In this document: positions 23,945-34,400 of the stretch, one piece after another
Layout: the number at the start of each line of letters is the position of its first letter
How positions within the stretch are numbered: position 1 is the first letter of the stretch
Assembly (NCBI GenBank): GCA_905147135.1
Contig: LR990050.1
Span: 12,770,001-12,834,000 of the forward strand
Reading direction: 5' to 3'
Source: Blastobasis lacticolella
Lineage: Eukaryota > Arthropoda > Insecta > Lepidoptera > Blastobasidae
DNA: 64,000 nucleotides
Position numbers and translations under genes: made by a program
Notes under the pieces: model-generated
Databases searched by the model: none
Told to the model about the DNA's origin: nothing
What the model saw: the letters and a program-made list of their open reading frames with translations, nothing else

Positions 23945-26900
23945 ATGAAGAAAATGTTGTGTCTAATCTTCGTGGCTGCCTTGCTTGTGCAAGTGGTGAG
24001 TGATATTGATTATTTATTTAATTTTGTAAGTATTTAAGTAATTAACACAGGAAAACCCTAAATCACGCCGTAGGCAGAACCGCCCTTTATACAGTCTACT
24101 AGAATGTATGTATGTAAAGAACTCCTACATTCAGTTTTGAATGAAAACGGTCAAGCAAAATTTAAAAAATTATTGTATTTAATAAACTATTCGTTATAAA
24201 AAGTTATTTATTTTTGTTACCAATAGGTAGGTGTTATACTACCTATAGGTATGGTAGGTACTGAGCAGCAACCTGCCAGCATCCATTTGAAAATATCCAC
24301 GCAATAAAATTCATTATCAAACTTTCATCGCTCCAATACCTGGCCCTTTTGTTGTATCGCACATACCTCACCATTCTTTTAAAATGGAAGAAAATTCTGC
24401 ATGTTTTTTAAAACTGGATATTTAGATCTCGTACCGACCGCTCTATGCCCCCGATATACCTAACGTTTCTCGTCCAGAGTTAGTTTTCCTATTTATGTAC
24501 TGAAATTTTTATTAATTTAATGTTCTTTTCCATCTCTATGATTATCCTATTTAGTCGTTTTATTTGCTTTATGTTACAATTTATTGCATTTGTTACAGTT
24601 CGCTGCTGACGAGAAAACTAACGGTAATTACTAATTTAAATATTTAAATAATAATATTTAATTCAATATCTACTACATTAGATGACAAAGAAATCTCCTA
24701 AAGAATCATATCATATCATATAAGATGGTAGATAGGTACTTAATAATAAATGACATTTGGGAATTATTAAACAAATGCTTAAGTAGGTACTTATATTACT
24801 CTCGGAAATCACTTTAATGGGCTTAGAATTAATAGTTACTTATGACACTTATTTATTGCAGGCACTAAGGTCTCCGATCCTACATCAGACATAAAGACCG
24901 CTCAATCTACTGGCTCCTCCCCAGGAAATAATGAAGGTACTTTAGTTTCAAACGCCTCACAATGATAATAACAGATATTAAAATACTCATAGAACTCATA
25001 TCCAACTGTAGCCATAATATACTTGGTCTAAAATTCATTATTCGTCACAGCTAAAGGACGACCACTACTGAATAGTGAATATAGCACGTAACCTACCGCA
25101 CGTTTTCACTAAACATAAAAATGGTCTAAGATCGGATTTCAGCGATTCGAAAGTTTAGGGAAAACTGAAATATGTCTACTGCTTCCATGGGCTCCCTACG
25201 ACTTTAGGTCGTCGGGTCATTGCGAAGGAGAGGTCTTCTGCTGCGACTGGCGGTATACCTTCGGTACTTACGAACCTTTCCTCGCCTTTAGAGGTTCTTC
25301 GAACTATGTACCCTACAAATTGTCACTTGACTTTTGCTAGTAGGTATAAAACATATGTCGGTAGCCTTAATTCCGCTACATATCATCTGTCCTGATACTC
25401 TCACGTAGAAATATTCCGACTATGGTCTTTCAACTTCGAGCCTTAGTAAGGACCATGTCTCTGTACCTACTACGAAAGAAGTCTAGTAAAATAGAATGAG
25501 TATTTTCATAGACGTGAAGGAATTTTTTTACTAGTGTCATTTGGGTCAAGAGACACTGGTTAAAAATTTTCGTCTTGAGGCGTTGAGGTACTTTGAACGA
25601 GAAGATCGTCTGCAGTTTCTTGAACGCTGCCCAACCAAATTAGATTCGACGATTGACTTATTTCTCGAAATTTGACCTACCTTACTTAGTTGTGGGGCTG
25701 TTTGTCTCAGATGAACATATTCGTCAACAACTCGAGGATAGAACTACCAACCATTACCAACCATTGTGGGCAGGGCACATGACTCGCAGAACCTGAAGAC
25801 GCTGCGTGGGTAGACCTCCCACAAGGTGTACCGACGACCTGGTAAATATCGCTGGTACTAGCTGGACGCGGAAGGCACAAGACCGGCCCCTGTGGAGATC
25901 TCTAGGGGAGGCCTATGTCCAGAAGTGGACGTCTTCCGGCCGATATGATGATAGAATAGAATAGAAAATCGTTTATTGCATTTTTATTACGTGTGTTAAC
26001 TTACTACTAAAATGTTGTAATAATGCTTAGTTACTTATGGACTAGTGACTGAACATAAAAAATAGCTAACAATAAGGCAAATGGACTCTGGCTTAGCTTA
26101 TGCTGTCACGAGACGCTACCGTTCCGTGTAGCGCTGTTTTTCAGCCATACCCAGTTGTATAGTAAGTAAAATAAAAAATAATGTAAAACAATTAAATCAA
26201 ATAAATAAAACAAAAAGACATCGAAAATATATTATGTTCTTCTATTTAAATGAAAGAAAAATTAAGTAAAGAGGACTATTTTTCATATTAATCTCAATCT
26301 TTCAAATCTAAGCATTGAGTAAGCTACATAAAAAATAGTTGTAGAAATAATGATCAATGACTCAATTAATGAGTTAAGCTCGCCTTTGTACATCTCTGTT
26401 ACTGTACTGTATAATTATGTCATGTTTGTGTACAATAAAGAATAAAGAAGAATGATGATGAACAATTACTGGGGCGGATAATAAAAGTACTGCGTACATG
26501 CCAATTCGACATAAGCTTCGTCAAGTCCTTGTTCTATTTAAACCCCACCTGTTTGAAGACTATTGACTATTCTTCGAGCATTGTGCCTAGTTCCTCCAAG
26601 AATTCTGTCATGACTAGCATGTCGTAGATAATATTTAAAATTAAATTTTCATCTATATCTCTTAAGTGGCCCGTGGCCGTAAATGCCCGGCAGAGAAGAG
26701 TGTAGTAGAAACGGCAACACCACAACCTACCCTATTTAGAATTTGGACCGTCCTAGATTTCTACGCGCATCCACAGAGGTGCTTGCTCATTTTATGCTGG
26801 TAGTGGGTAAGATAAAGTTGATTAATAATGCAATTAATAGAGGCAAATATAGATAGAACCTCCGTAAACCAGAAAATAGGTAGCAGTAATTTCTGTTTTG

Positions 26901-28497
26901 GTATGTTGGACACTGAGATTTCCATGTCTCCAACCCGCCTGCTGAGCATGGAGATTTTGTCAATGCCCACTACTGAAGTGGAGGAAGCTCAAATCCAGTA
27001 GTAGACTTACAGGGTGTCGATGTTATTCGAAGCAGGTATGTAGTAAGTAGTAGCCTATGCGTACTGTTTCAATGAAAAAGTAACTAACATAAATCCTCAT
27101 GAAGCCTTCTGCCAGCCTAACATAAAGATGTGGTCGCAGAGATAATGGTACTTTACTAATAGGAGAAAACAGACTTTCTCTTTAAAGGGCTTAATACTTA
27201 TTACTTTGTTTACAGATATAATTGAAAAAATTATGCGTATACCAGAGCGACAATTCCATGAATTTAGTAAGTATTTTGAATATTTTATAATCGGGTATTG
27301 AGTCTATTACACCTAGTGTAAAGTCTTATCTCAATACCGAGTATGAAGTGTACTATGCTCCTGAATCCTCAATGTATTATATCCGACACTCTTGGTTTTA
27401 ACAATGTCTCATTAACGAATTAAAATCGTAGGGAGCTTCCTATAAATGACAATACAAAATTCTACCCCTACTGATCAGGGTACTGAAACTGAAACTCCCG
27501 ATTTGTTCGCACCGGAATTCTAGCCCCTCCAGTGTTCTTGTATTTGAAATAATGTACGGTCCTCTTTGTAAAAACTTACCATAGAGATAAAATATATGAA
27601 CGTAATAGAGCAGCCATCACAAACAAAAAGATTGTACCAATCTGTCACGTGCTGGAGGTGCGGGGGGAGGCTGCTTAGTCATAGAATGCGACATTACAGA
27701 TGCGACCCTATATTTTTATTCTAGCTACTCAATCAATAAATTGAGAATAAACTCAATAACTACTGGATCGATTCATAAAATTTTAAATCACTAATTGAAT
27801 GCTACATTATCACTGAGTAGCATAGGCTTAATAACCTTTGAAAATAAGAGGTTGACGCGGAAAATTTGTTGTTAACAGAGAAACAAACCGCGCGCCGGTG
27901 AAAGCCACCGAGAACGGCTAGTATTAACTTATTCTTTGGGTGATTTTTTTGGACATATGTGATCCATTCTTCTTTCTTCATTCATCTTTTTTCGTGTGAT
28001 GAACGAATAAATCTAAATCTGAGCGGTGCCCCTTCTGTAGGTTTATTTTTATTAATCTATGACCTGCATAAAAATGGCGGTGTGAAGTATGAACCAATCC
28101 AGCAAAAAATTACTTAATTAATAGAGTTTCAGCTGATTTTAGTACTAATACTAACAGATGAATATGTTACGCATTTTCTTCTTTATAGTCCTTGAATGAT
28201 TCGTACAGTTTTTTAATATGCAATGCAAGCAATGCGATATCCAAGCTAATGACTGAGGCAATTGCGCCTCTTAAAGCGTGGGTCAAAGAAAATACTTGCG
28301 ACGTCTCCTCTATTACGTTAGTAAATTTTATCTCTATGTATTGTACAGTGCCACAAACTATCTGAACCGGTAGCCAAAGCTGGAGCTCCAACCAGAGCGA
28401 CGCTGTCACCGAGGCAGTTTAGTTTGTTGCATTAAGTACTTTGAATGTCAGTAACGATATTTTTTTTTTTTCAGAAAAAATCTTTCAAGGAATATAA
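23945..28497 (+). CDS. Small secreted peptide gene A (five small exons)
   Basis: Predicted, not recognised as a known family. Exons are 23945-23995, 24599-24623, 24862-24936, 27216-27266 and 28475-28497 (51, 25, 75, 51 and 23 nt). They join to 74 codons plus TAA, with phases 0, 1, 1 and 1 at the junctions. Donors are gtgagt, gtaatt, gtactt and gtaagt; each acceptor follows a pyrimidine-rich tract. Residues 1-20 (MKKMLCLIFVAALLVQVFAA) form a signal peptide with likely cleavage before DEKTNG. The mature part, about 54 residues, has no cysteine. It has a Ser/Thr/Gly/Asn-rich centre and a charged C-terminal stretch (IIEKIMRIPERQFHEFKKIF) that could form an amphipathic helix. A TATA box lies upstream. 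The layout resembles gene B at 31464. A secreted defence or tissue peptide is possible but is inference only. The tiny exons make the model less certain than for the larger genes. Confidence 0.55.
25700..25955 (+). pseudogene. RTE-type LINE 3' end
   Basis: Translation yields RWAGHMTRRT, then VGRPPTRCTDDLV and PLWRSLGEAYVQKWTSSGRY, the usual C-terminus of an RTE-family reverse transcriptase, ending in the gatgatag tail. Stops interrupt it. It lies in intron 3 of peptide gene A. Confidence 0.75.
26885..26995 (+). repeat. Dispersed-repeat fragment (catccaac/gtggag family)
   Basis: Short degenerate match (ctccaacccgcctgctgagc, then atggagattttg) to the family better preserved at 42687 and 44684. 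Confidence 0.5.
28167..28409 (-). CDS. Unidentified membrane-protein-like frame or exon
   Basis: An 80-codon frame on the minus strand, nested in the last intron of peptide gene A. It has a hydrophobic start (LWLELQLWLPVQIVCG), a second hydrophobic segment (LRGAIASVISLDIALLALHI, about residues 48-67) and a Lys/Glu-rich tail ending YKEENA then a stop. Just upstream on the minus strand, cctcggtgacag could be a splice acceptor, so it may be a last exon rather than a whole gene. I do not recognise the family. It could also be a relic or chance frame. Confidence 0.3.
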   Translation of the reverse strand: MTASLWLELQLWLPVQIVCGTVQYIEIKFTNVIEETSQVFSLTHALRGAIASVISLDIALLALHIKKLYESFKDYKEENA

Positions 28498-29894
28498 TTA
28501 AGAACAAGACGTGATCGTATCGACCGATTAAAGGCGCCGTTCCTCCATGGTTCTAATGTCAAAATTTGCCAATGAAATAATGCTTGAAATTACACTTTAA
28601 ATGAAAATTACTATTATTGACTTTCATTACTGCGCCCTCAACAACATTCCCAAAGAGAGATAACGTCAGTCTGTCATAGAACATGAAGAACAACTTGTGC
28701 CGACCGCGAGAGAGCGGGAGACATGTGTTGTTGAATGTCATAAGGGCAGGGGGTAATGATGACTAAGTTTTGAGAGGGATGGACTATCACAATCATCGTC
28801 AGTCTATAGACGCACCATTAAGTCTTGTGAATTATAAATGTTCTTGAAGGTAATCAATCTACTGTATCGATTTTGAACATTCTCTCCGTTTCCTGTTTTG
28901 ACAGCTGTCACCCGAAATGTTGTCTTGAGTAGGTAGGTACTATTCTAATACAATTTCGGGATAAAGTACCTATATCGTCGCTCGGCGTCGCTGTAGTTGG
29001 CCACAAAATGACACTTAGTTCCAGTTTGTGGCGCTGTACTGCCAACACAATACATTTCCTAATTTTGAAACGTGATATTATCATCGTATCAGCCATGGAT
29101 TAATATATGGGCTTCAGGTTAGCTTTAGGAACTATTTGCTACTCTGCTCTTCAATCGTGTTACAAATTGTAACTCGATTGTGGATATCTTGAGAGCTGCT
29201 GAATTAAAACCATTTCTCGACACCCGATTGAGCTGAAATTTTGCATACTGTTACTGTTAATGTACAATTGAGTTGATCTAACGATGGAGACGGAAGGTGG
29301 CTAAAGGCACTTCTAAGCTGTACTAGGTAAATCCCTATTTAATAGATTGAATTATTTTATTTTACAGTTAAGTAATTGTACACATGAAAATTTAAGGAAA
29401 ATACAAAATTATAGTAACACAACGGGCGCTATTTATTTTTAAGAAGAAATCTCTACCAGGAGGCCTATCTAAGAGATATGTGACTAGTAGGCTAGTGGGG
29501 GGTGGGGGGTGTTGGTATTTATATTTAAGCTTATTTATTTTGTATTGTACAGACTAATACTGTAACGTAGTGTGGTGTCCCGGGTCTGATGAATAAAGCC
29601 GAAAAGTGGTCATAGAAACTCGGAATCAACGGAGGTGTCGCTCGCGTCGACCTCTTTTATTTGAAAAGCCAACATTTTCGTCAAAAAGCCTTTTCAATGC
29701 TAACTCTTCTGAAAAATTCACATAGATGGCGCACTTTAGCGACGCAAACATTATTATAATAATGCCATACCATACATTTTAGATACTGAAGTGGTAGAGC
29801 TAGTGACATATCACCATGCATTAATTTTCCCATAAATCTAAAATTAGATGTGAGGCCGATGAGAGACATCTTAGGTCCCGGAAGAGGCCGTGAT

Positions 29895-30115
29895 AGCTTT
29901 CAACAAGCTCGTGAAAAACATGCCCTCAGACCAACGGTCCTTATGTTTTAAAATTATGCAGAATACTTCGAAAATCAATTCCTGATCAATATAATCTGTA
30001 TGCCTTCAAGGCTAGAGTGAATAGGCTGTTCCTAGACAGGCATGCTCCATCATCGACCGCATCGTCACTTACCACCAGGTGAGGTGGCGGTCAAATGCCT
30101 GGCAATTAAAAGTAA
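29895..30115 (+). repeat. LINE 3' tail repeat (copy 1 of 4)
   Basis: Contains tcaaggctagagtgaatagg, then ctgttcctagacaggcatgc and cgcatcgtcacttaccacca. The frame reads FKARVNRLFL, like the C-terminus of a non-LTR reverse transcriptase. Related copies lie near 35190-35645, 47195-47375 and, reversed, 48283-48400. Confidence 0.65.
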
Positions 30116-30557
30116 TCAAGTAAAGTAATTAAAAAAAAAGCATGAGAATACTTTAAATGTAAATTGTTTTATTAATGAGTTACGCAAAACCTACCTATTT
30201 CTCTTGTACTGAACTGTGCGCCAAGCAAAATCTCTAGTCCATCAGCCACATAAAAACGACTCTCAAGACTTTGAGGCCCAGTGCGTGCGGTATTATCCCG
30301 GTACACGGGAAAACAGAAGGAACCCTAAAAAACCGTTTAGTTTTGAAGTAGATGCCATACATATACCTAGGTAACAGGTAAAGAAGGAAAAATTCGCTTT
30401 GTTCGTAATCGACTCATGTAGGTACCTAATAATAATTAAGTACGCTGCTTAAAAAAATAAATTTTTATTATAATTTTAAACATTTGCGGTGGGTACGTAT
30501 ACTGAAAATCTTTGAAAACAAGAGACGTATTTGTTCAAGTGTGTTTGGTCTTTTAAC

Positions 30558-31338
30558 CAGTGGTGGATTTACATTAGGGACAGTCGGGGCTAGTGCCCAG
30601 GGCGGCAAAATTTGGAAAGAGAAAAAAAAATTTTTTATTGTCTTTAAAAATTTCTCGATAGAAATTTTTTATTCTTTTAATTAATCATATATTATTTAAT
30701 AGATAATTCAAGAAATTTGGTTGGTACAATATTTGTCAAATCGAAGTTTTGTAAATTATAATTTTGGCACCTTAAGTGAAGATTTGAAATGGTAATATTA
30801 GATTATTTAATTTGCTGGAATGATAAAATTTTAATTTGGTTTTTTTTTTTGGAAAAATTAAGAACGTTATAGACTTAAGTACACTTGCATTCAAAAAAAA
30901 AAAAAATTAATTAATCAATGAATTTCTTAAAAATTGAATAATTCGTCGATTATACTTATTAACGTGAATTTAAAGAAAATCTTATACTTTTCGCTTATAG
31001 GAAATATTATACTTATATATGTATATATAAAATCTTATACGAATTGCGAATTGGTCGACCAATTCGCAATTCAAAAAGTAAGGCGTATTTGCCTGTGATA
31101 AAATTATTATAATATAATTATAAGTTAAGCTGAGTGCAAAATGCTCTACGAACAAAAACAAATATTTTTTTATGTCATATCAAAGTATATAATAAATAAT
31201 AAGTTATTTGCAATACATTAGATATTTTAATTTTTTATAAATAAGATATCAAAACTACATAACTTTTAGTGATATTTCAATGATGGGGCGGCATTTTTTT
31301 CAGTGCCCAAGGGCGGCAAAAGCTTAAATCCGGCCCTG
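30558..31338. mobile_element. hAT-type non-autonomous element (781 bp)
   Basis: Flanked by an exact 8-bp target duplication CTTTTAAC (30550-30557 and 31339-31346). The termini are CAGTGGTGGATTTA on the left and CAGGGCCGGATTTA on the right (reverse complement). An 8-bp duplication and CAGNG ends are the marks of the hAT superfamily. The AT-rich interior has no transposase. It contains a perfect 32-bp palindrome at 31041-31072. Confidence 0.85.
31041..31072. repeat. Perfect 32-bp palindrome
   Basis: gaattgcgaattggtc followed directly by its reverse complement, without a loop. It lies inside the hAT-type element. Confidence 0.9.
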
Positions 31339-31463
31339 CTTTTAACTACATCCAATTAAAACTCTTTGAAGAGGTGGTTATGTACATTTATACATAAAGA
31401 TACGTAGTGCATTTCGTATTTCAGCTTCAGTTACACAAGCGACAGTGGACAACTAACAGCACC

Positions 31464-34400
31464 ATGGAGAAAATAGTTTATTTAATGGTGGTTGCTACAA
31501 TCCTAGTCCAACTCTTAACCGTAAGTTTAATTTTAAAAGGAAATTACTTTATTTTGTTTTTATTATTCATCATCACAGCCCATTACAGTCCACTGCAGGA
31601 CGTAAGGCCTCTCCCACGAAAAGGAAGGTTATTGCCATATTTTCCACGCTTGGCAGGCAGGTTGGAGATCGCAGTGTTGTAAATATAACAACGGAAAACG
31701 CTGCTGCCCATTTTCCAGCCTACGGGGACTCTAGATCTTTTGCCTCGGAAACAGTAGTCGCCTTGTACGACACCCACAAGTGGGGTTGGTGCTATTCTAC
31801 TCTGCCGGACACCACACGGCAATTCTCCGTGTTTGACCCGGAATCTACTGAATAATCTACTGATGAGGCTACTGGTCAACTTCATGGGTTAGACCGAACG
31901 GGTGATAGAAGCGAGGCCGTAGTAAAACATCGCGTCGTGTAACGGATTATATCCCGTTCTCAGGGCAAATACGAGATCAATGGAGCCTGGCCGAAACCGT
32001 GCGGGGATTCGAGTGTACAATGCGTTTAAAGAGCTTAATGGTGTGGGACATCACCTTTAGGTATACTTACCGCAATAGTTGCAGTACTCCCGGTGCTGCG
32101 CCTGGGTATCTTCCGGTGAGGAAAATTCCCATCGATTTCCACACCTCCATCGGGCCCGACAGCTTTCCGATTCTTTATACGGCGACGAACCGTCTCGACT
32201 TCATTAGGTGACCCGTGCGGCACAAGTCCTTGATTCAGTGGTTGCACCTATTTATATTGCTTGATCAGCAGTGACCTCAGACACCACACCGCGCGGTCGT
32301 GACATAACATATTACTGCGAGTCACTTATACAGAGGCACTTGGAAATGTTCTATCTCTTTGTCCCTAAATCATGCCGGACGAATTTACCTTATTCTACAA
32401 AGGACGTACGTCACTTACGTACGTCTCTTGCCACTTTTTAAAGAAGACTTTGTTCACCCTGCTCTCCCTCTGGCTAGAGTGTGCAGTTCCACCGCCAAGT
32501 CTCCTTGTCAGGCCTACGTGCTTCCCTAGACACAAGAATAGACTGTGAGGGCACCGTAGGTTATCCTACGGCATCGAGTACAAGAAAAAAGAACACTTTG
32601 CAGCGATAGTAGAGGTTTAGGAGACTCACAAAAAGTTGGTCTGCCCGTGCACAACCTGGCACGCTCGGTACAGTAAAAAAAACATTTTTTAGCGACCTAA
32701 ACCTTTCACTTTTCGTAGCGACAGTACCTTCTTACTAGTGTCTTTTGAGCGATAGTAAGTACCCACTTGGCAAGCTGGTTTGAGATCGCAGTGTTGTAAA
32801 ATATCAATGTAAAACGCTGCTGCCCGTTTTCTAAATCACTTATCTCAAAAACATTAGTCGCCTTGCACGACACTCACAAGTGTAAGGGATTGGTGCTATT
32901 CTACTCGGCCGGACACCACACGATCACATAATAAACTAAACTGCTAAACCCACTGTTACAATATTTGTCTGCTCCACAGATTATAACGGCTTTGCCAGCA
33001 GACAGCCGTAAGTAACTATTTTATATTTTTTATAATATCTTATAAAACATCTAGGTACTAATGGTAGGAGTAGGTACTAGGTGGCTCTCAGGTGGAATAC
33101 CATATACCCCCAAAATATATACCTATATTTATTACCATACATAACTATACACCCAATCTACCTATTGCACGAAACTTCAGAGCAGAGTAGTAGTAACACC
33201 CATAACACAAGGTTTGCTTACTTTGGAGCTAGATGGCGCTGTGTGAATTTGTCCAAGCACATTTCATCTTGGCGTTAATGTCCCGGTTGTGCTCTCGAAA
33301 ACGAGGGCCCGGGGTCCGCCTTGACCATGATCCAGAATTTGGCTATCAGGTAATTACAGTGGAGCGACTACCATCTGACCTCTTGTCCAAGCACATTTTT
33401 TTTAGACTAGACGTTTTGACTTCTGCCGTACAACCTACGAATACCTATTTTACGTTGAAATCAAAAAAGAATATTTAAAAAGGTTTGACTGTAGATACCA
33501 ATACCTTGGCTATAGCAAAGCGGTTTATTTTTATAAACAAGCTAACGGCCTGCCTCCCTTGTTCCTTGTAGATAACTAAGTTTGATAACTGGTATTCTAC
33601 AAGGAAAAATAATTCTCTCTAGTTAACTCGGTTATCAAACGGGATTATTTTTTTCCTTGTAGAAAGCTTGGTTTTCTACGACGAATACACTTTTCTTCCT
33701 AGCTAACTCGGTTATCAAATGGTATTATTTTTTCCTCGTAGAAAATTACGACAATAACAAATATTCTAAACGTTATCTCTTTATTACATCAATATTATAG
33801 TTATAAATTAAATGACAATTCACTATTTCAGTATTAAAAAAAACTGCTTCTTCTTAAAAAAAGTAAAATAGACTAAAAGAAAGGAGAAATTTATTCAAGG
33901 CAATGCCCAGCACAAGTTTTGCCTTCTTTAAGTTGGGTTACTGCCCTGTCGCAAAGATGACGCAAAATTTTAAGGGATTTCTAGGTCAAGAAAAAATAGG
34001 AACTTTACAATCAAGAAAAAAACAGCTCAAAATGTAGCAGTGAATATCCGCATAGACAGGGCAATAACCCAACTTAAAGAAGGCAAAATTTGTGTTGGGC
34101 ATTGCCTTGAAACAATTTCTCCTTTATTTTAGTCTATTTTACTTTTTTTAAGAAGCAGTTTTTTTAAATACTGAAATGGTGAATTGTCATTTAATTTATA
34201 ACTATAGAATTGATGTAATAAAGAGATAACGTTTAGAATATTTGTTATTGTCGTAGTTTTCTACGAGGAAATAATAATCCCATTTGATAACCGAGTTAGC
34301 TAGGAAGAAAAGTGTACTCGTCGTAGAAAACCAAATAAAATAACGGTTTTCTACGAGGAAAAGAATAATCCCGTTTAATAACCGAGTTAGCTAGGAAGAA

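Noticed and set aside
28908..29096. 62-codon minus frame starting MADTMIIS
   Set aside because: The underlying sequence (cttagttccag, tttgtggc) recurs near 37780-37860, so it is a dispersed repeat rather than a gene.
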